Shown: positions 21,101 to 32,330 of the stretch, in pieces
How positions within the stretch are numbered: position 1 is the first letter of the stretch
Layout of the letters: each line of letters starts with the position of its first letter
Source: Anodontia alba
Lineage: Eukaryota; Mollusca; Bivalvia; Lucinida; Lucinidae
Assembly: GCA_964016985.1 (NCBI GenBank)
Contig: OZ024835.1
Span: 59,802,714 to 59,866,713 of the forward strand
DNA length: 64,000 bases
Direction of reading: 5' to 3'
Translations under genes and position numbers: made by a program
The notes under the pieces: generated by a model
What the model was told of the DNA's origin: nothing
What the model saw: only the letters and a program-made list of their open reading frames with translations
Databases searched by the model: none

Positions 21101-21443
21101 GATGGATTCTTTTTCTCCCACCATTAAATGGATTGTTCCTAGGACTAGCGTGGCCATGTGGGATAGAAGTTTCTCACATGTGCAAAAAGCCTATCTCATA
21201 TAGGTAAAGTTGGGAGAAAGCTCAGATCTATACTAAAAGCCATTAGAAACGCGCTTGATAGTTTTGTTATTTTTTCTCAATTATGGTAATGTTTCAAGCA
21301 TTTGTTTTGCTTGAACTAATTTGACTTTCTTACAAGAACATGCTTACAATTATTGCCCTCAGATGCTCACTCGTGCTTAAAATGTTTGATGAAAAATGAT
21401 AAAATCGTCGAATTTCTTTTTTGACCTTTTCATAACTTAACAT
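21101..21443. other. Intergenic, no gene recognised
   Basis: No transposon ends or coding pattern noticed; one short inverted repeat (CAAGCATTTGTTTTGCTTG) at about 21295. Confidence 0.5.
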
Positions 21444-21723
21444 CATCACGAAAACATGCCTATATAATTTTGACCCTCTTAAACCCTACTTTTATATAGT
21501 AAAACTGGGGTTTACAGGGGTATATATTATTTTTCTTATTTCTACTCAAAAACGTAGATTGTTGGTACTCGTTAGAACCGCCTTGCCGAGGCGGTTCTAA
21601 CGAGTACCCACAATCTATGTTTTGAGCAGATATATGAAAAATATCAGATTTATTTTATCTGAAAATTTTCAGTTTTTGGATGTGAATTTTTCTATATATT
21701 TGAATAGGCGTGTTTTCGTAATG
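21444..21723 (-). mobile_element. Family A palindromic MITE, copy 13
   Basis: Ends CATCACGAAAACATGCC and GGCGTGTTTTCGTAATG. Core stem at about 21538-21635, centre CTTGCCGAGG with one mismatched pair. Confidence 0.94.
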
Positions 21724-22448
21724 GAATAACAATACGCAATTAGAGTTAAAATGTTCTTATGCGGATACGACTTGAAGCCCAATCCCAAAATTCCAAAATT
21801 CATATTTTACAAATTTTCTACAGATTTTCAAAATCACTTGAATGTCAGTTAAAACGAAAATAGGTCCTTATTGGGTAACTCGAATCAAAAGATTTGTCTA
21901 AATGGTTCTCATTTCTGTCGATATTTTGCGACAGAAATGCCACATTAAGGGTCCTTTCCGGTTTTTATGCACACTCTAAGTCGGTCACTTCAAAGCTTAA
22001 AATCAATAAATGCTGGTTCCCTTATAAATGTATACACAGACAGAGGAATGTTGAAAATTACCAAACCTTTCAACACAAACGAGCCAGTCATTGCGACATT
22101 TTGAATAAAATGGATTTTACCAAGTTTTTACACCAACGTAGAGTTGTGGTCTTAATAGACACATTTAGCTCAACCGAACTGCATTGCAGTATCAGCTACA
22201 GTGAAATGATGGCGTGAAATCAGCACAATGGATTGCTCTTTTTTTTCTTGGTAAACACAATTATAGCGCGTTAACCTAGAGTATGGTCAAATATAGACAA
22301 TTTTACTGGCATTAAGTATATTTAAATGCATATAATATACACATTTTTCTCATTTTGTCTAATTTTTATTGCCCGCGGCTTATTAGAGAAACGTCCTTAT
22401 AATCCATTTTATTCAGATGACCCCAAAAAGGGTACAATGTACATGTAA
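21724..22448. other. Intergenic with an unrecognised 107-codon frame
   Basis: The frame 21894-22217 (plus) has no motif I recognise and its Cys/His spacing does not fit a zinc finger. I do not call it a gene. Confidence 0.45.
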
Positions 22449-22500
22449 TTGGCAAACAAGGCACACTAAGAATAGACGCCGCAGAACGCGGAACACTGCT
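22449..22500. repeat. Family C core, damaged
   Basis: GGCAAACAAGGCACACTAAG, then GACGCCGCAGAACGCGG and CACTGCTTG: a rearranged GCAAACAGTGCAGACC hairpin without outer ends. Confidence 0.6.
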
Positions 22501-22636
22501 TGTATTAAATACGGGAATTCTGTAGAAAAAAAAAATAAAAATAAAAAATAACCAGACACAATTCTATAGGAAACAGACCGGTCCAAATAGTTGTTGTAGA
22601 AGCGTCCACTCGATGTTCATAGGTTAAAGTAATGTA

Positions 22637-22949
22637 CAGTCGACCCTCGTTTTCTCGAATTCCAAGGGACTGTCTGAAATACTTCGAGATATCCGTACCC
22701 CGACATATCAGGTTTGCTAAATTTAGGAAAAAATGAATCGAACAGCCACATTTAACAACTGTATATGAAATTTGACTCCTGGTTAGAGATATATTGAAAC
22801 TATTGTGGAAAAGAGGAGAAATTGCTCCTCTTTTCCACAATATTTTGTTACCTGTTGATAGATTTTCATGTTTAAGCGGGGACCAGATTTTCACTTCGAG
22901 ATAAGCTGTTATTCGAGTTAAGCGAGGTCGAGATAGCAAGGATCGACTG
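22637..22949. mobile_element. Family F TA-flanked MITE, copy 2
   Basis: 313 bp between TA at 22635-22636 and 22950-22951, ends CAGTCGACCCTCGTT and GCAAGGATCGACTG. The central perfect hairpin GTGGAAAAGAGGAG / CTCCTCTTTTCCAC surrounds AAATTG. Reverse orientation relative to copy 1. Confidence 0.88.
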
Positions 22950-22951
22950 TA

Positions 22952-23603
22952 CGTTATAACCGAGATAAATAGAAAGCGATAGTATGCTGAGTGTACCTGA
23001 ACTCTGCGAAAAAAAGATGCATCTTTATACATTTGTACGAGTTACGATCATTTTATCAGCAAAGAAATGTCCTGCATATTGCCATAATACGAAGATGTAT
23101 GCCAATCTTCTTTATTGATATTTCAGGTCATCTTATAACGGATGCCTTTGGAAACAAACAACACATAGCAAAACGAGGGCTATTCCTGAAAGAAACAAAC
23201 TGATCCTGATGGGAGCCAATCCCCTCCGTGAAGATAAGCCGCCCCCACCCCGCCCCCTCCCACCCACATCTAGGAAAGATTCTCCTTACAGAAAGGCATC
23301 TACCTGTCTGCAGAAGTTGTTTCCCTTTGCAAACATACGGCAACAACTATCAGCCATATACTTTCATCTTGATGGGACTGGGCACACCTGTTAAGTTTTC
23401 TGCTATTTTCAACTATTGCGACTTCCTGTTTGGCCATAATGCACACCACAACCTTTCCAAAAAGTGGTCAAAACTTAAAGAAAATAATTTTCTCCCAAGG
23501 AAACTAAATTCTTTCCTTTTATAGCAGGCTCCTCTTCAGAAGGGAGGCAAAGCAATTTGCCTCCCATAAAAGATATCCGTTCCCCTTACATAGAATAAGG
23601 AAT
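22952..23603. other. Intergenic with family O fragment
   Basis: C-rich stretch at 23236-23272. Near 23470-23570 is a family O phrase (CTCCCAAGGAAACTAAATTC, then CTTCAGAAGGGAGGC) also seen at 36530, 43490, 47640 and 52940. No gene. Confidence 0.5.
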
Positions 23604-23650
23604 ATCCCGATAACGGCCCGCTATAGATTTATGTACAATGCTAGGCGGGA
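23604..23650. repeat. Family D half palindrome, copy 2
   Basis: Only the right arm remains: GATAACGGCCCGCTATAGAT, then TTATGTACAATGCTAGGCGGG. Confidence 0.75.
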
Positions 23651-23774
23651 CACTAGGCTGAGCTTGGCATTCAGTTTTCGGTTAAATTCCACTTATGTGC
23701 TTTTGAACTCGTTTGCACTGGTATGTCAAGATTCGTCAGACAAATGTGACGTGCAAGTGTTAATTCTAGAGATT

Positions 23775-24000
23775 TCATGTTCGACTGAATGAACCTAAAT
23801 TATCACATATAATTACATTAGAGACAGTGTTCAGTGAACGAGGGGCGTTTAACAATTGATGTAACTTGATGTTTAAATCCTCGTAATCGTTATTCAAGCA
23901 TCCCAAATCCACTGTTACAAGGATATCCAAAAGGATATTTGTCTTTTCATGGTTGATAAACCTTTTTGCCAGTCTGTATGCAATTTCAGCTGACGACAAA
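23775..24000 (-). CDS. Unrecognised protein-like frame (C-terminal part of a longer open frame)
   Basis: The minus-strand frame 24242-23775 (155 codons) begins in B and L repeat sequence. From about 24000 downward it reads like protein (AYRLAKRFINHEKTNILLDI, then VTVDLGCLNNDYEDLNIKLH) before a stop at 23775. A splice acceptor-like GTCGTCAG|CTGAAATT lies at the switch near 24000. No domain recognised; could be an orphan terminal exon or chance. Confidence 0.25.
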
Positions 24001-24019
24001 TTTATGATATTTTTCTTAT

Positions 24020-24120
24020 TGTTTTCCGCGAGAACAGGCTTTGACATTTCGTGCATATAGTCTCCTTTGCATGAAATTACAACGCCTGTTTTAGGAGTAA
24101 AATAAAAACAAAGTGCAGGT
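24020..24120. repeat. Family L fragment
   Basis: Contains the L landmarks in order: GGCTTTGACATTTCGTGCAT, TAGTCTCC, TTTGCATGAAATT. Other L copies lie near 14085, 51490, 54608 and 58330. Confidence 0.6.
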
Positions 24121-24159
24121 TGTTGTTCTCTGCTGAGTTTGCTAAGATAGTAATAAATG

Positions 24160-24372
24160 AGCAACCGCATGACAAAACCTACAATAAGACTTGTGCGACC
24201 AGCAAAGACTCTGATCAGAGTCTTCGCTGATCGCATAAGCATTCTACAGCCTCCAGGCTATTCGCTGAGGGATAAACGAGAACCCTTGTGTGGCTGTACA
24301 GGCTGATCTGAGTCTTTCCTGGTCACACAGGTCTTATTGTAGGTTTTCATGTGCGCTGGCTGAAATGTTAAT
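24160..24372. mobile_element. Family B variant (GCACGACAAAACC type)
   Basis: TIRs CATGACAAAACCTACAATAA and TTATTGTAGGTTTTCATGTG enclose a compact first hairpin (ACTCTGATCAGAGT) and a half-lost second (GGCTGATCTGAGTCTTTCC). The same subtype occurs at 47728 and 58093, so B exists as subfamilies with different ends around similar hairpins. Confidence 0.8.
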
Positions 24373-24464
24373 GATATGTGCGCACAGGGAAGACACAACT
24401 CAGTCTGGGCATCCTTATGATGTATTCAGAGTCACCGCTGCCCGTCTGAAGAAGCAGTGCATCT

Positions 24465-24747
24465 CATTACGAAAACATGTCTATATAATGTTGACCCCCT
24501 TAAACCCCAATTCTATATAGTAAAACTGGGGTTTACAGGGGTATTCATTATTTTTCTTATTTTTGCTCGAATACATAGATTGTGGGTACTCGTTAGAACC
24601 GCCTCGCCGAGGCGGTTCTAACGAGTACCCACAATCTATGTTTTGAGCAGAAATTTGAAAAATATTGGGGTTTTTATCTGAATTTATTTTAGTTTTTTTT
24701 TTCAGGTGAAATTTTCTATATATTTGAATAGGCGTGTTTTCGTAATG
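24465..24747 (-). mobile_element. Family A palindromic MITE, copy 14
   Basis: Begins CATTACGAAAACATGTC, yet the CCCC-hairpin arm comes first, so orientation is minus. Ends GGCGTGTTTTCGTAATG. Core stem intact (centre CTCGCCGAGG). Confidence 0.93.
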
Positions 24748-25250
24748 TGCAGAGTGCCCAGCAAATATAGGTCGGACCACACAAATAAATAGGCTGATCC
24801 GAGTCTTCGCCGGACGAACAGGTACTGAACTCAGCATGACAACCCATTTTGATGTGTATGCAAAAACGTATTCCTTGCCTCTTGTAACAGGTGCGGCTGC
24901 AACAGGAGTTGATGTATAAAAATGGCATTGTGTTATCGCCCTCTGTACCAGCTCTGGACAGTTATATGCACATTAATACAAAATATGTATGGGACGAAAA
25001 ACAAAACACCATGCACTGATAATCTACGTGTGTTAAGTCATAAATGGTTCTGATGTATATTGTGCTGCTGCAGCAATGCATGTGGTTAAGTCGCCGCCCC
25101 ATTCCCCTACAACACCCCCCAACACACACACACACGGGCCGCTCCCTCCCCTACACAGTAGTTGTATGGCTGAAGGCTCTGACGCGGCTCCACAGTTACA
25201 ATTCTTCTTTGTATGTCGGTATCTGGAACTGTGTCGTTGTGGCTTGTAGT
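24748..25250. other. Intergenic, C-rich patch
   Basis: One partial B-like phrase (AGGCTGATCCGAGTCTTCGC at 24791) and a C-rich stretch with (CA)n at 25097-25145. No gene. Confidence 0.5.
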
Positions 25251-25261
25251 GTTGCCACTGA

Positions 25262-25961
25262 TTATCGATTATAATCGATCATCAGTCATTTATGCCTCTT
25301 GTGACTGATGATCGGAACGATATTTTATAGTCGACTAATCGGAAAATTCTACTTTTTGAAACGTATTTTTCTCACGTTTTATTTTTTATAGACAAGTTTT
25401 AATGAAATGAAATTCAGCGCTGTCTGTTTGGGTCATTCTAGATTTGTGATCAATGAAAGTGAAGAAAAAATGATAAAATAGCCTTAAATAAGTCAATACT
25501 ACAAATTGATATTTTTCTGATTTATCCATGAAAACATATGTTGTATGTACTCTTTAGAAGCGCCTCCGCCAGGCGCTTCTAACGAGTACCCACAACATAT
25601 GTTTTCATAGAGAAATAAGACAAATATTTTATGGATACCCCTCTTATTGATTTGGTGCAATGAATACGTACCTGGAAATGGGCTTAATTAAGAGTGAATA
25701 TATTTTCTGCAAGTCGGTTATTTATCGACGGTCAGTCGGTTTTACAAAACCGACATATGTTTTCATAGAGAAATAAGACATATGTTTTCACATATGTTTT
25801 GATAGAGAAATAAGACAAATATTTTATGGGTACCCCTCTTATTGATCTGGTGCAACGAATAAGTACCTGGAAATGGGCTTAATGAAGAGTGAATATATTT
25901 TCTGCAAGTTGGTTATTTATCGACGGTTAGTCGGTTTTACAAAACCGATGATCGACTATGA
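25262..25961 (+). mobile_element. Family H element with A/G-like hairpin and duplicated right half
   Basis: A hairpin at 25529-25608 pairs TGTACTCTTTAGAAGCGCC with GGCGCTTCTAACGAGTAC, closely related to the cores of A and G. The right flank (GAGAAATAAGACAAATATTT, then GGTGCAA, ending TTTTACAAAACCGA) is present twice, 25595-25755 and about 25790-25950, with a short scrambled repeat of CATATGTTTTCATAGAG between. The left end holds GATTATCGATTATAATCGAT. The superfamily is not recognisable. Confidence 0.7.
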
Positions 25962-26097
25962 AATTCTGGCCGAGTCCCAACACAAGTGTCTTGTTATTAT
26001 TTGTGCCTCATCCCTTCTTCTTTCGATGCTTCGGAAAGACTGTGTTTTGTCGTTATGGCCTGTCCTGGATAGCCTCATTTATTTTATATTTTGGGAC

Positions 26098-26457
26098 ACA
26101 GTAAAACTTCAGTGACTCGATCACCGATAACTCGTTTACCGTAGCTGATTCGAACTCGTTTTTGTGTCCCTAGGACATTCTTTCGACATATCAAGAAAAC
26201 AAATAGTTATGGATATTTTGGGAATTTTCTTATTTCTCATGAAATTATATGTTATAATGGTTTGTTGAACATATTCATTACAATCGTCTCGATGATGCGA
26301 TTTAAATGACTACACACAACATACATTTTATAGAAGATCGAAAAGACATCCCCAAATTATCCCCTTTGCCTCCTGATCCTTAGTGGCTCGAACTACCTAG
26401 GTCTAGAACAAATTGATAGGATCTCAAAGATGTTCCAGCCATTGAAGTTCAACTGTA
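26098..26457. mobile_element. Family G MITE, copy 2
   Basis: Ends ACAGTAAAACTTCAGTGACT and CATTGAAGTTCAACTGTA. The core hairpin is degraded (TTGAACATATTCATTACAAT, CGTCTCGATGATGCG, then AAATGACTACACACAACATA). Other G landmarks are present: AACTCGTTTTTGTGTCCC, GATCGAAAAGACATCCC, GGCTCGAACTACC. Confidence 0.85.
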
Positions 26458-26613
26458 TTTACGGCACGACTAAAATAACAGTCTGTGAAATCAGAAAAGA
26501 ACGTCCTTCATTTTGCAGAAAAAAAAGCAGTTACATTTGAATGACCCTTGTATTGCTATTGGCTTACGGCTAGTTACAATTTAGTGCATATAGGCAGACA
26601 GTGTCGGCGATAT

Positions 26614-26860
26614 TTGAGCCGTAATGTCGGAAATAGAACCTTCTAACATGTGCGCTAAACAAAGACTCAAATCAGCCTGCGCATCGGCGCAGTCTGATCA
26701 GAGTCTTCGTAGTCCGCATGAAGAAACGTTGCATTCTTGGCTATCTAAAACGTGGCCAGTGAATATTCTGACCAGACTGCGCGAATGCACAGACTGATCT
26801 AAAGTTTTGCTCGGCAAACATGTCTGAATGTACGTTTTCTGACATGGGTGCACATTTGAT
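26614..26860. mobile_element. Family B element, complete
   Basis: TIRs GAGCCGTAATGTCGGAAATA and GTCTGAATGTACGTTTTCTG; hairpins at about 26660-26710 (CTCAAATCAGCCTGCGCATC side) and 26765-26815 (GACCAGACTGCGCGAATG side); spacer CATTCTTGGCTATCTAAAAC. The best two-hairpin copy in this half of the window. Confidence 0.86.
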
Positions 26861-27344
26861 GACAAGTCTGGAAAACGTGACACTCGACTTTCGAAAGACA
26901 TTGGAATGTGCTTAAAGTGCCATAAGCTTTGTTAAAGTCTCATAAGTTGTGTTATAAAAAGGAAATCATGGCTAGAATAAGCGAATCTTCTAAAAGCATC
27001 GCAAATACTGCTTCAGACAATTCCAAATAAATACACATAGTAAATACTGCGAATAGGGCACTAATTACACGTTTCATCAAAAGTAGATCATGTATGATCT
27101 TTAGCTTTCAATCGTCATAATTGGTTTGGTGTCTTTTTTTGTTTCAGATGGCAGTCTCAATAACCAAACATTCCATTAGTTCGCATTGATATATTCGTCA
27201 ATTACAGAGCAATATGCGAGCCGGCGCACGAAGACGGGACCTTACGATTTTCTGGCTTGTGGTTTTTCAAATGTGCATGCGCGGTCCAGTATTTGGGCTA
27301 CAGACTTTCGTTTTTTGCCTTAAGCTTCCTCAAGGGCTGTACTA
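26861..27344. other. Intergenic, no gene recognised
   Basis: No repeat ends or coding pattern noticed. Confidence 0.45.
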
Positions 27345-27425
27345 CATGTCTGCGAACAGCAAAGGCTCTGGCGAGACTGCGCTTATGCGCAGGCTCGCCT
27401 GAGCCTTTGCTGGTCGCCTTTGTCG
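27345..27425. repeat. Family B-type hairpin, AGCAAAGGCTC variant
   Basis: Arms GCGAACAGCAAAGGCTC and GAGCCTTTGCTGGTCGCC around GCGAGACTGCGCTTATGCGC. The same variant recurs at 50806-50885. Confidence 0.8.
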
Positions 27426-27484
27426 CCTATGTGATAGGTACTTTTTCTAATGTGCTGACTCATAGCAGCTTACTTGCATAGCTG

Positions 27485-27670
27485 ATGTCGTTACATAAAA
27501 CGTCTGAACCCCGTTGAGCCATTGTTTTTTTTATTGAATATTTCGTTGACTTGTTGGCGGAGAGGGAGCTATTTACTTTGCTGTTCTTTAATTTGTGGCT
27601 TGGTTCTTTTTGTCTTGATCTCTTTGCTTTTCCTCTTGGTGTCATTAGTAGGCAACGTTCTGGTATTAAG
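27485..27670 (+). repeat. Family E fragment, diverged
   Basis: Retains the E order TTGGCGGAGAGGGAGCTATT, GTGGCTTGGTTCTTTTTGTC, TTTTCCTCTTGGTGTC but at low similarity. Confidence 0.55.
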
Positions 27671-27795
27671 GCTCTTACTGAAAATTAAATGGAGTACTTT
27701 TGTAAAAAAAAGAATCCATCTTGGAATCATGTTGCGAAGACAAACTTTAATACTTCTGTCAATTTAGCCTTCTGTTTAGATCATATGAATGTGAG

Positions 27796-28167
27796 TATGG
27801 TAAAAAGTCAATGACTCGAACATTGGTTACTCGTTTACCGTGTCTGATTCAAACTTGTTTCTGAGTCCCCAATTGTTTTTTTGGAAAGCTCAACAAAACA
27901 AATATTGAGGAATATTTAAGGGGAATTTTCTTATTATATCATAAAAATATATGTTGTGTATAATTATTAAAATAGCCTTATCGAGGCGATTTAATAAGTA
28001 CACTCAACATACCGGTATGTTATCGACGATCGAAAAGACATCCCTTAAATGTCCACTTTTGCCTCCTGACTTGATGCTATAATTAAACCTTTATGCTCAA
28101 ACTACCCATGTCTAGAAATAAAACTCCACGGCCCCAAAGATGTTCAAACCAGTGCAGTTTGACTATA
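27796..28167. mobile_element. Family G MITE, copy 3
   Basis: Opens TAAAAAGTCAATGACTCGAA and closes GTGCAGTTTGACTATA. The core hairpin is eroded (TTATTAAAATAGCCTTATCG, then AGGCGATTTAATAAGTACAC). Same internal order as copy 2. Confidence 0.82.
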
Positions 28168-28452
28168 AATGGTCTTAAGATCAGTTTCTGATTAAATAGA
28201 AAGGAAGGCAATGATCAGAAATCGATACAATTACCAAACACCTTCCGAAACTCTATCATTCTGAGGCATGACAGAGTACGTAACTGTGCTGACAGCAAGA
28301 TATTCTATTGGAACCCTTTGGAAATGGACAAATCAAAACAAGAAAGCAAATAGATAGTAAAATAAAGGTTGCGCTTTGAAACAACGAACACAAACGTATA
28401 AGAACAAAAACGGTCTACCGCTTGGTTTGATGTTGTATTTGCACGAAGAATA

Positions 28453-28730
28453 CATTACGAAAACACGCCTATTCAAATATATTGAAAATTTTACAACCAA
28501 AAAAGGGAAAATTTTCATATAAAAAATTCGGATATTTTCCATATTTTTTCTCAAAACATAGTTTGTGGGTACTCGTTAGAACCGCCTCGCCGAGGCGGTT
28601 CTAACGAGTACCTACAATCTATGTTTTTAGCAAAATAATAAAAATAATGTATACCCCTGTAAACCCCAGTTTTACTATATAAAAGTGGGGTTTAAGGGGG
28701 TCAAAATTATATAGGCGTGTTTTCGTGATG
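28453..28730 (+). mobile_element. Family A palindromic MITE, copy 15
   Basis: Consensus ends CATTACGAAAACACGCC and GGCGTGTTTTCGTGATG; core centre CTCGCCGAGG with one arm difference (GTACCTAC). 278 bp. Confidence 0.95.
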
Positions 28731-28990
28731 AGAACACAGACTGTAACACCCCTTTCGCCCCCTAGCATGTTATGTTAACACGGGATATGTTAATGCGAGA
28801 TACATGTATACTGTTCTAGTCCATGACCTCTCCAGTCTATAAAATGCATTAGCGGAGAAATATCTGGTTACAAAATGAAACAATTTAGATTTATGGAATG
28901 CAAAATGCTGACCTAAAGCCAAAATTTCAGTAGGATACAAAAACGTCCAAATCACGAAATATTGCCTATAGAACCAAATATACCGCTGTT

Positions 28991-29145
<155 letters not shown>

Positions 29146-29216
29146 AAACAGGGAATGTTCAACGTATACACTTATTAGCGTAAAAAGCGTTTTGCGGAAC
29201 GTCAGTTTTGGCCTAA

Positions 29217-29435
29217 CCAATTGTTGTCTCAAGACCCCTAAAAGGGTACTTGGCAAACGGTGCAGACCCAGATCAGACGCCGCAGAACGCGGCGTCTGAT
29301 CAGGGTCTCTAGGTTTGCAAATAGTACAACCATTTTTCCCTAGGAACATCTAAATATCATAGCCTTACATACCTAAAATCAAAATTGGACTCTTTCTATA
29401 TATAGCTCGGGGGAGTTCATTCAGTCTGCAATGGA
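29217..29435. mobile_element. Family C MITE
   Basis: The right end GTCTGCAATGGA meets TTAA at 29436-29439; the left flank is degraded to CTAA. Core hairpin GCAAACGGTGCAGACCCAGA against TCAGGGTCTCTAGGTTTGC with centre GCCGCAGAACGCGGC. The right part matches the copy at 5354 (AAATCAAAATTGGACTC, GGGGGAGTTCATTCAGTC). Confidence 0.82.
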
Positions 29436-29463
29436 TTAAAAATGCAATCAAAGAATTCTTTTA

Positions 29464-30232
29464 TTAGACTGGCTCAAGTCCTTAGTGTCTAGATTCATCA
29501 TTTTTTTTTAAATTCTGTGCTTGATATACATGTACATGTAGACACCTAGATAAAACAAATTCAAAATTAATATGCTAAAAGTATGAAGCAGTGATCACCT
29601 GGCCAAGACAATATTAATATTCTAAGGTTATGAACAACCGGTCAACTGACAAAAACAATCTTATTATCATAAGAATATAAAGCAGTGGTCACCTGACCAA
29701 GACAATATTAACATTCTATGATTATGAAGCACTGGAAACCTGACAAAGACAATCTTATTATGCTAATATTTTGAAACATTGGTCACCTGGCCAAAACAAT
29801 ATTGACATTCTATGATTATGTAGCACTGGCCACCCGACAAAGATATCTTATTATGCTAAAATTATGAAGCAACTGTCACCTAGCCAAGAAAATATTAACA
29901 TTCTAAGACTATATAGCACTGGTCAACTGACCAAGAATATCAACATATTAAATAAATAAAGCACTGGTCATCATATGACCAGTGTTTCATAATCTTAGCA
30001 TGTTAATGATGTTTTATATTAGAACATATAAAAATAATTATCAACTTAATTTATATCAACGAGTCTGCGGTCAACATATCAAAATTGTATTTCGGAAATT
30101 CATAAAGTCAGTATACACAAACACAAAATTAGGAATGTTCAGACAGACAGACATGGCCTCAAAATAAATGATGTAATTAAGCGTCCATGAAAAGTATATT
30201 TGATATATTTTAACACCAGGGACTGGCGCCAG
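29464..30232. mobile_element. Family I-like element carrying a minisatellite
   Basis: Bounded by TTAGACTGGCTCAAGTCC on the left and CCAGGGACTGGCGCCAGT near 30215 on the right, terminal motifs like those of the I element at 5886. The interior contains the 47-bp array described separately and a hairpin CACTGGTCATCATATGACCA. Borders tentative. Confidence 0.5.
29577..29990. repeat. 46-47-bp minisatellite with two alternating unit types
   Basis: About 8.5 units of the form TATGAAGCACTGGTCACCTG, then ACCAAGACAATATTAACATT. Units alternate: odd ones end CAATATTAACATTCTATGAT, even ones CAATCTTATTATGCTAATAT. This is a dimeric higher-order repeat of about 93 bp that spread after the two monomers diverged. 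Confidence 0.83.
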
Positions 30233-30599
30233 TATAGCCATTGAACTACCTCTCCTTTAATAATCTGCCTTAGAGGTTTTTATGACAAATACAGAACGTT
30301 TATATCAATCCCGAGAACAAATTCCAATAGCAAAATTTCAAAGTGCTTAAAACCGACTCTCCGATTTTCATTCTTTTGTGTGTGATTTTGTTTCCAAAGG
30401 CGACCTTTTAGATTTGTATTTAAACATTTATTTCTCGCGGTCTCGATCCGGCATTCATAATGTTAGCATAAACATATAAGATGCATTGTGCTGAATACGA
30501 GTGTACGAGCAGGCCTTGTCGAGCACACCACTTGACGTCCTCAAATTGAGCACAATAAGTCAAGCTTACACGAAATAATAAATTATTCCCAGTAAGTTA
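29991..30599. other. Intergenic, no gene recognised
   Basis: AT-rich on the left and of mixed composition after 30210; no supported features. Confidence 0.5.
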
Positions 30600-30860
30600 T
30601 TACTGACCGTACTAAGGCTGTACTTGCATTGTGGTACGTTTGTTTAAATGCTCTGTAGTGTTTTACTCACGAAATTTTCCTTTTATTTTATTTTAACAAT
30701 TATGTAAGTAAAAGATGTATTCCGTTAAGTTTGGGTAACTGAGTTGCCACCTTTTTGGGAAATGGCTGCCAACTCTGCTTGCCATCAGCTTTTTATGGGC
30801 GTTTAATTTTAGTTGTCTGTCTTTTCCTTTGGTGTTGAGATTTTGATGTAAAACGCTACA
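30600..30860 (+). repeat. Family E, strongly diverged
   Basis: Starts ACTGACCGTACTAAGGCTGT and later has GTCTTTTCCTTTGGTGTTGA, the same order as the E copy at 32922-33170. Confidence 0.45.
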
Positions 30861-31321
30861 GCACATTTACAAAACAGTACCACAATGAAAGTTTCGTCTT
30901 GAAGCTGGATAATAAATAACTGGGGGATGGGGTCTTAAGCTAGCTTAACTGGATACCAACCATTGCCCTCAGCTTCCATCGTTTGGTCCATGTGGATGTC
31001 TTCTAACATCCAATTAAGGTAGAAGTCATTAAAGGCGAATGGATAAACATTCGGGGAAGGCAACTATCAAATGCCTTTTGACTCTCTTCTGATGAAGGAC
31101 CTACTGTAGACGTAAAGCATTTGGTCGCGTTGGGAGAAGTTTTTTTTTTTTTTTTTTTTTTTGAAATTTGATTTAGAGAGAATCCGTCCCAGACTGTATG
31201 CAAAACTAAATAAATAAATAAAAGCAAATAGTAAACCTAAGAAATCGCCTCGTTTGTAGAAACGTTCGGACAATGCACCACTCTATTTCGGTCTCTTACT
31301 GCAAATGGAACACGCTAAACA
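30861..31321. other. Intergenic, poly-T tract
   Basis: A T22-T23 tract at 31140-31162 is preceded and followed by unrecognised sequence. No gene. Confidence 0.5.
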
Positions 31322-31535
31322 AAACAAACCTTCGAACATGCGCAAACCGTGCGGAATCACATCAGCCGGCGCATGTGCCAGGTCTCATTGGGCCTTTACT
31401 CTCCAGTGATATATTCTGATATCTAATGATTCTGGCAGCGGACAGCGAAAGCCCTAATCAGACTGAATCTCAGCGCATTCTGATCTAGGCCTTCGCTGTC
31501 AGCGAATGCCCCGAGGACACATTTTGGCTTAGCGG
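31322..31535. repeat. Family B variant (CATGCGCAAA type)
   Basis: The left hairpin is damaged; the second is clear (GACAGCGAAAGCCCTAATCA and CTAGGCCTTCGCTGTCAGCG). The same subtype is at 44870-45085 with the shared spacer TTTACTCTCCAGTGATATAT / TTTGCTCTCCACTGATCCAT. Confidence 0.72.
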
Positions 31536-32225
31536 GGCCCAAATAATCATGGTTATTAAAGTAGATCAATTTTAAGAAACCGTCTTTTGCATCGCTTGCT
31601 TTGAAAATGCACGATTGAAGATGGATTTGTTTTCATAAAATCGTGCATGCCACATTGGATTTATTAGTTTAAAGCCAGGTTCTCCATGCTATGTGAAAGA
31701 GAGAATAACACCAGGGAGCAGGATAACAGAAGCAGTAGAAGCCAATCAAGACAGGCACCGAAGCACTGTTTCTGGATTTAGACTGATCAATATCTAATGA
31801 CATAATCTAAATTAAATTTCATGACACACGAAATGACTTTGATTTTGATATTATCATTTTTGTCTATTTTTAGGTGGCGATGTCCCTCGTACTATATCCT
31901 ACGGTGCATATATTGCTCAAGTAATTCGTTTGGTAGAGCATCTAATTAACTGAGTGACTTTAATAAAATATAAACCGCTAGGCTTCTTAAGCAAAGGCAC
32001 TGTTATCATATCTAAGTAAAACATTTTCTTAGTTTATCGTCATTCTGAATTGATGTCCAAATATAACGTTGGTTTGAAAACACTTTAGCAAGATTGTATA
32101 TTCAAACTTGAATTTTAGGCCGACTAAATCCTTCAAGTCAGATAGATATTTTGCAAAACTGATTTTTTCAAACAATCTAAAAGTTTGTCACTCGCTACAA
32201 AAAGATAGTTTATAACATGGACATG
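31536..32225. other. Intergenic with one small hairpin
   Basis: ATGCACGATT pairs with AATCGTGCAT at 31608-31650. Otherwise nothing recognised. Confidence 0.5.
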
Positions 32226-32330
32226 CTGCGGCAAATTGAATGCATCCTTGTTAGCCCAATTATGGTTGATAACTTTGCTTTCCTCTATAATTGCACGACG
32301 ATGGGACGGTCCTCGGACTAAATGACGACT
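32226..32330 (+). repeat. Diverged upstream duplicate of part of E
   Basis: GCAAATTGAATGCATCCTTG, then AGCCCAATTATGGTTGATAA parallels 32525-32640 (CAGACTGCATGCCTAGTTGT, CCAATCATTGTTGATGGCTA). An old tandem duplication within the repeat. Confidence 0.6.

Noticed and set aside
21894..22217. 107-codon frame rich in Cys and His
   Set aside because: Cys/His spacing fits no zinc-binding pattern and no other gene signal is present.
22505..23032. 175-codon minus-strand frame
   Set aside because: Lies across the F element; similar peptides appear from the other F copy at 9475-9708.
29577..29990. CRISPR-like regular repeats
   Set aside because: Units are contiguous and diverged, without conserved repeats and unique spacers, and the host is a eukaryote.
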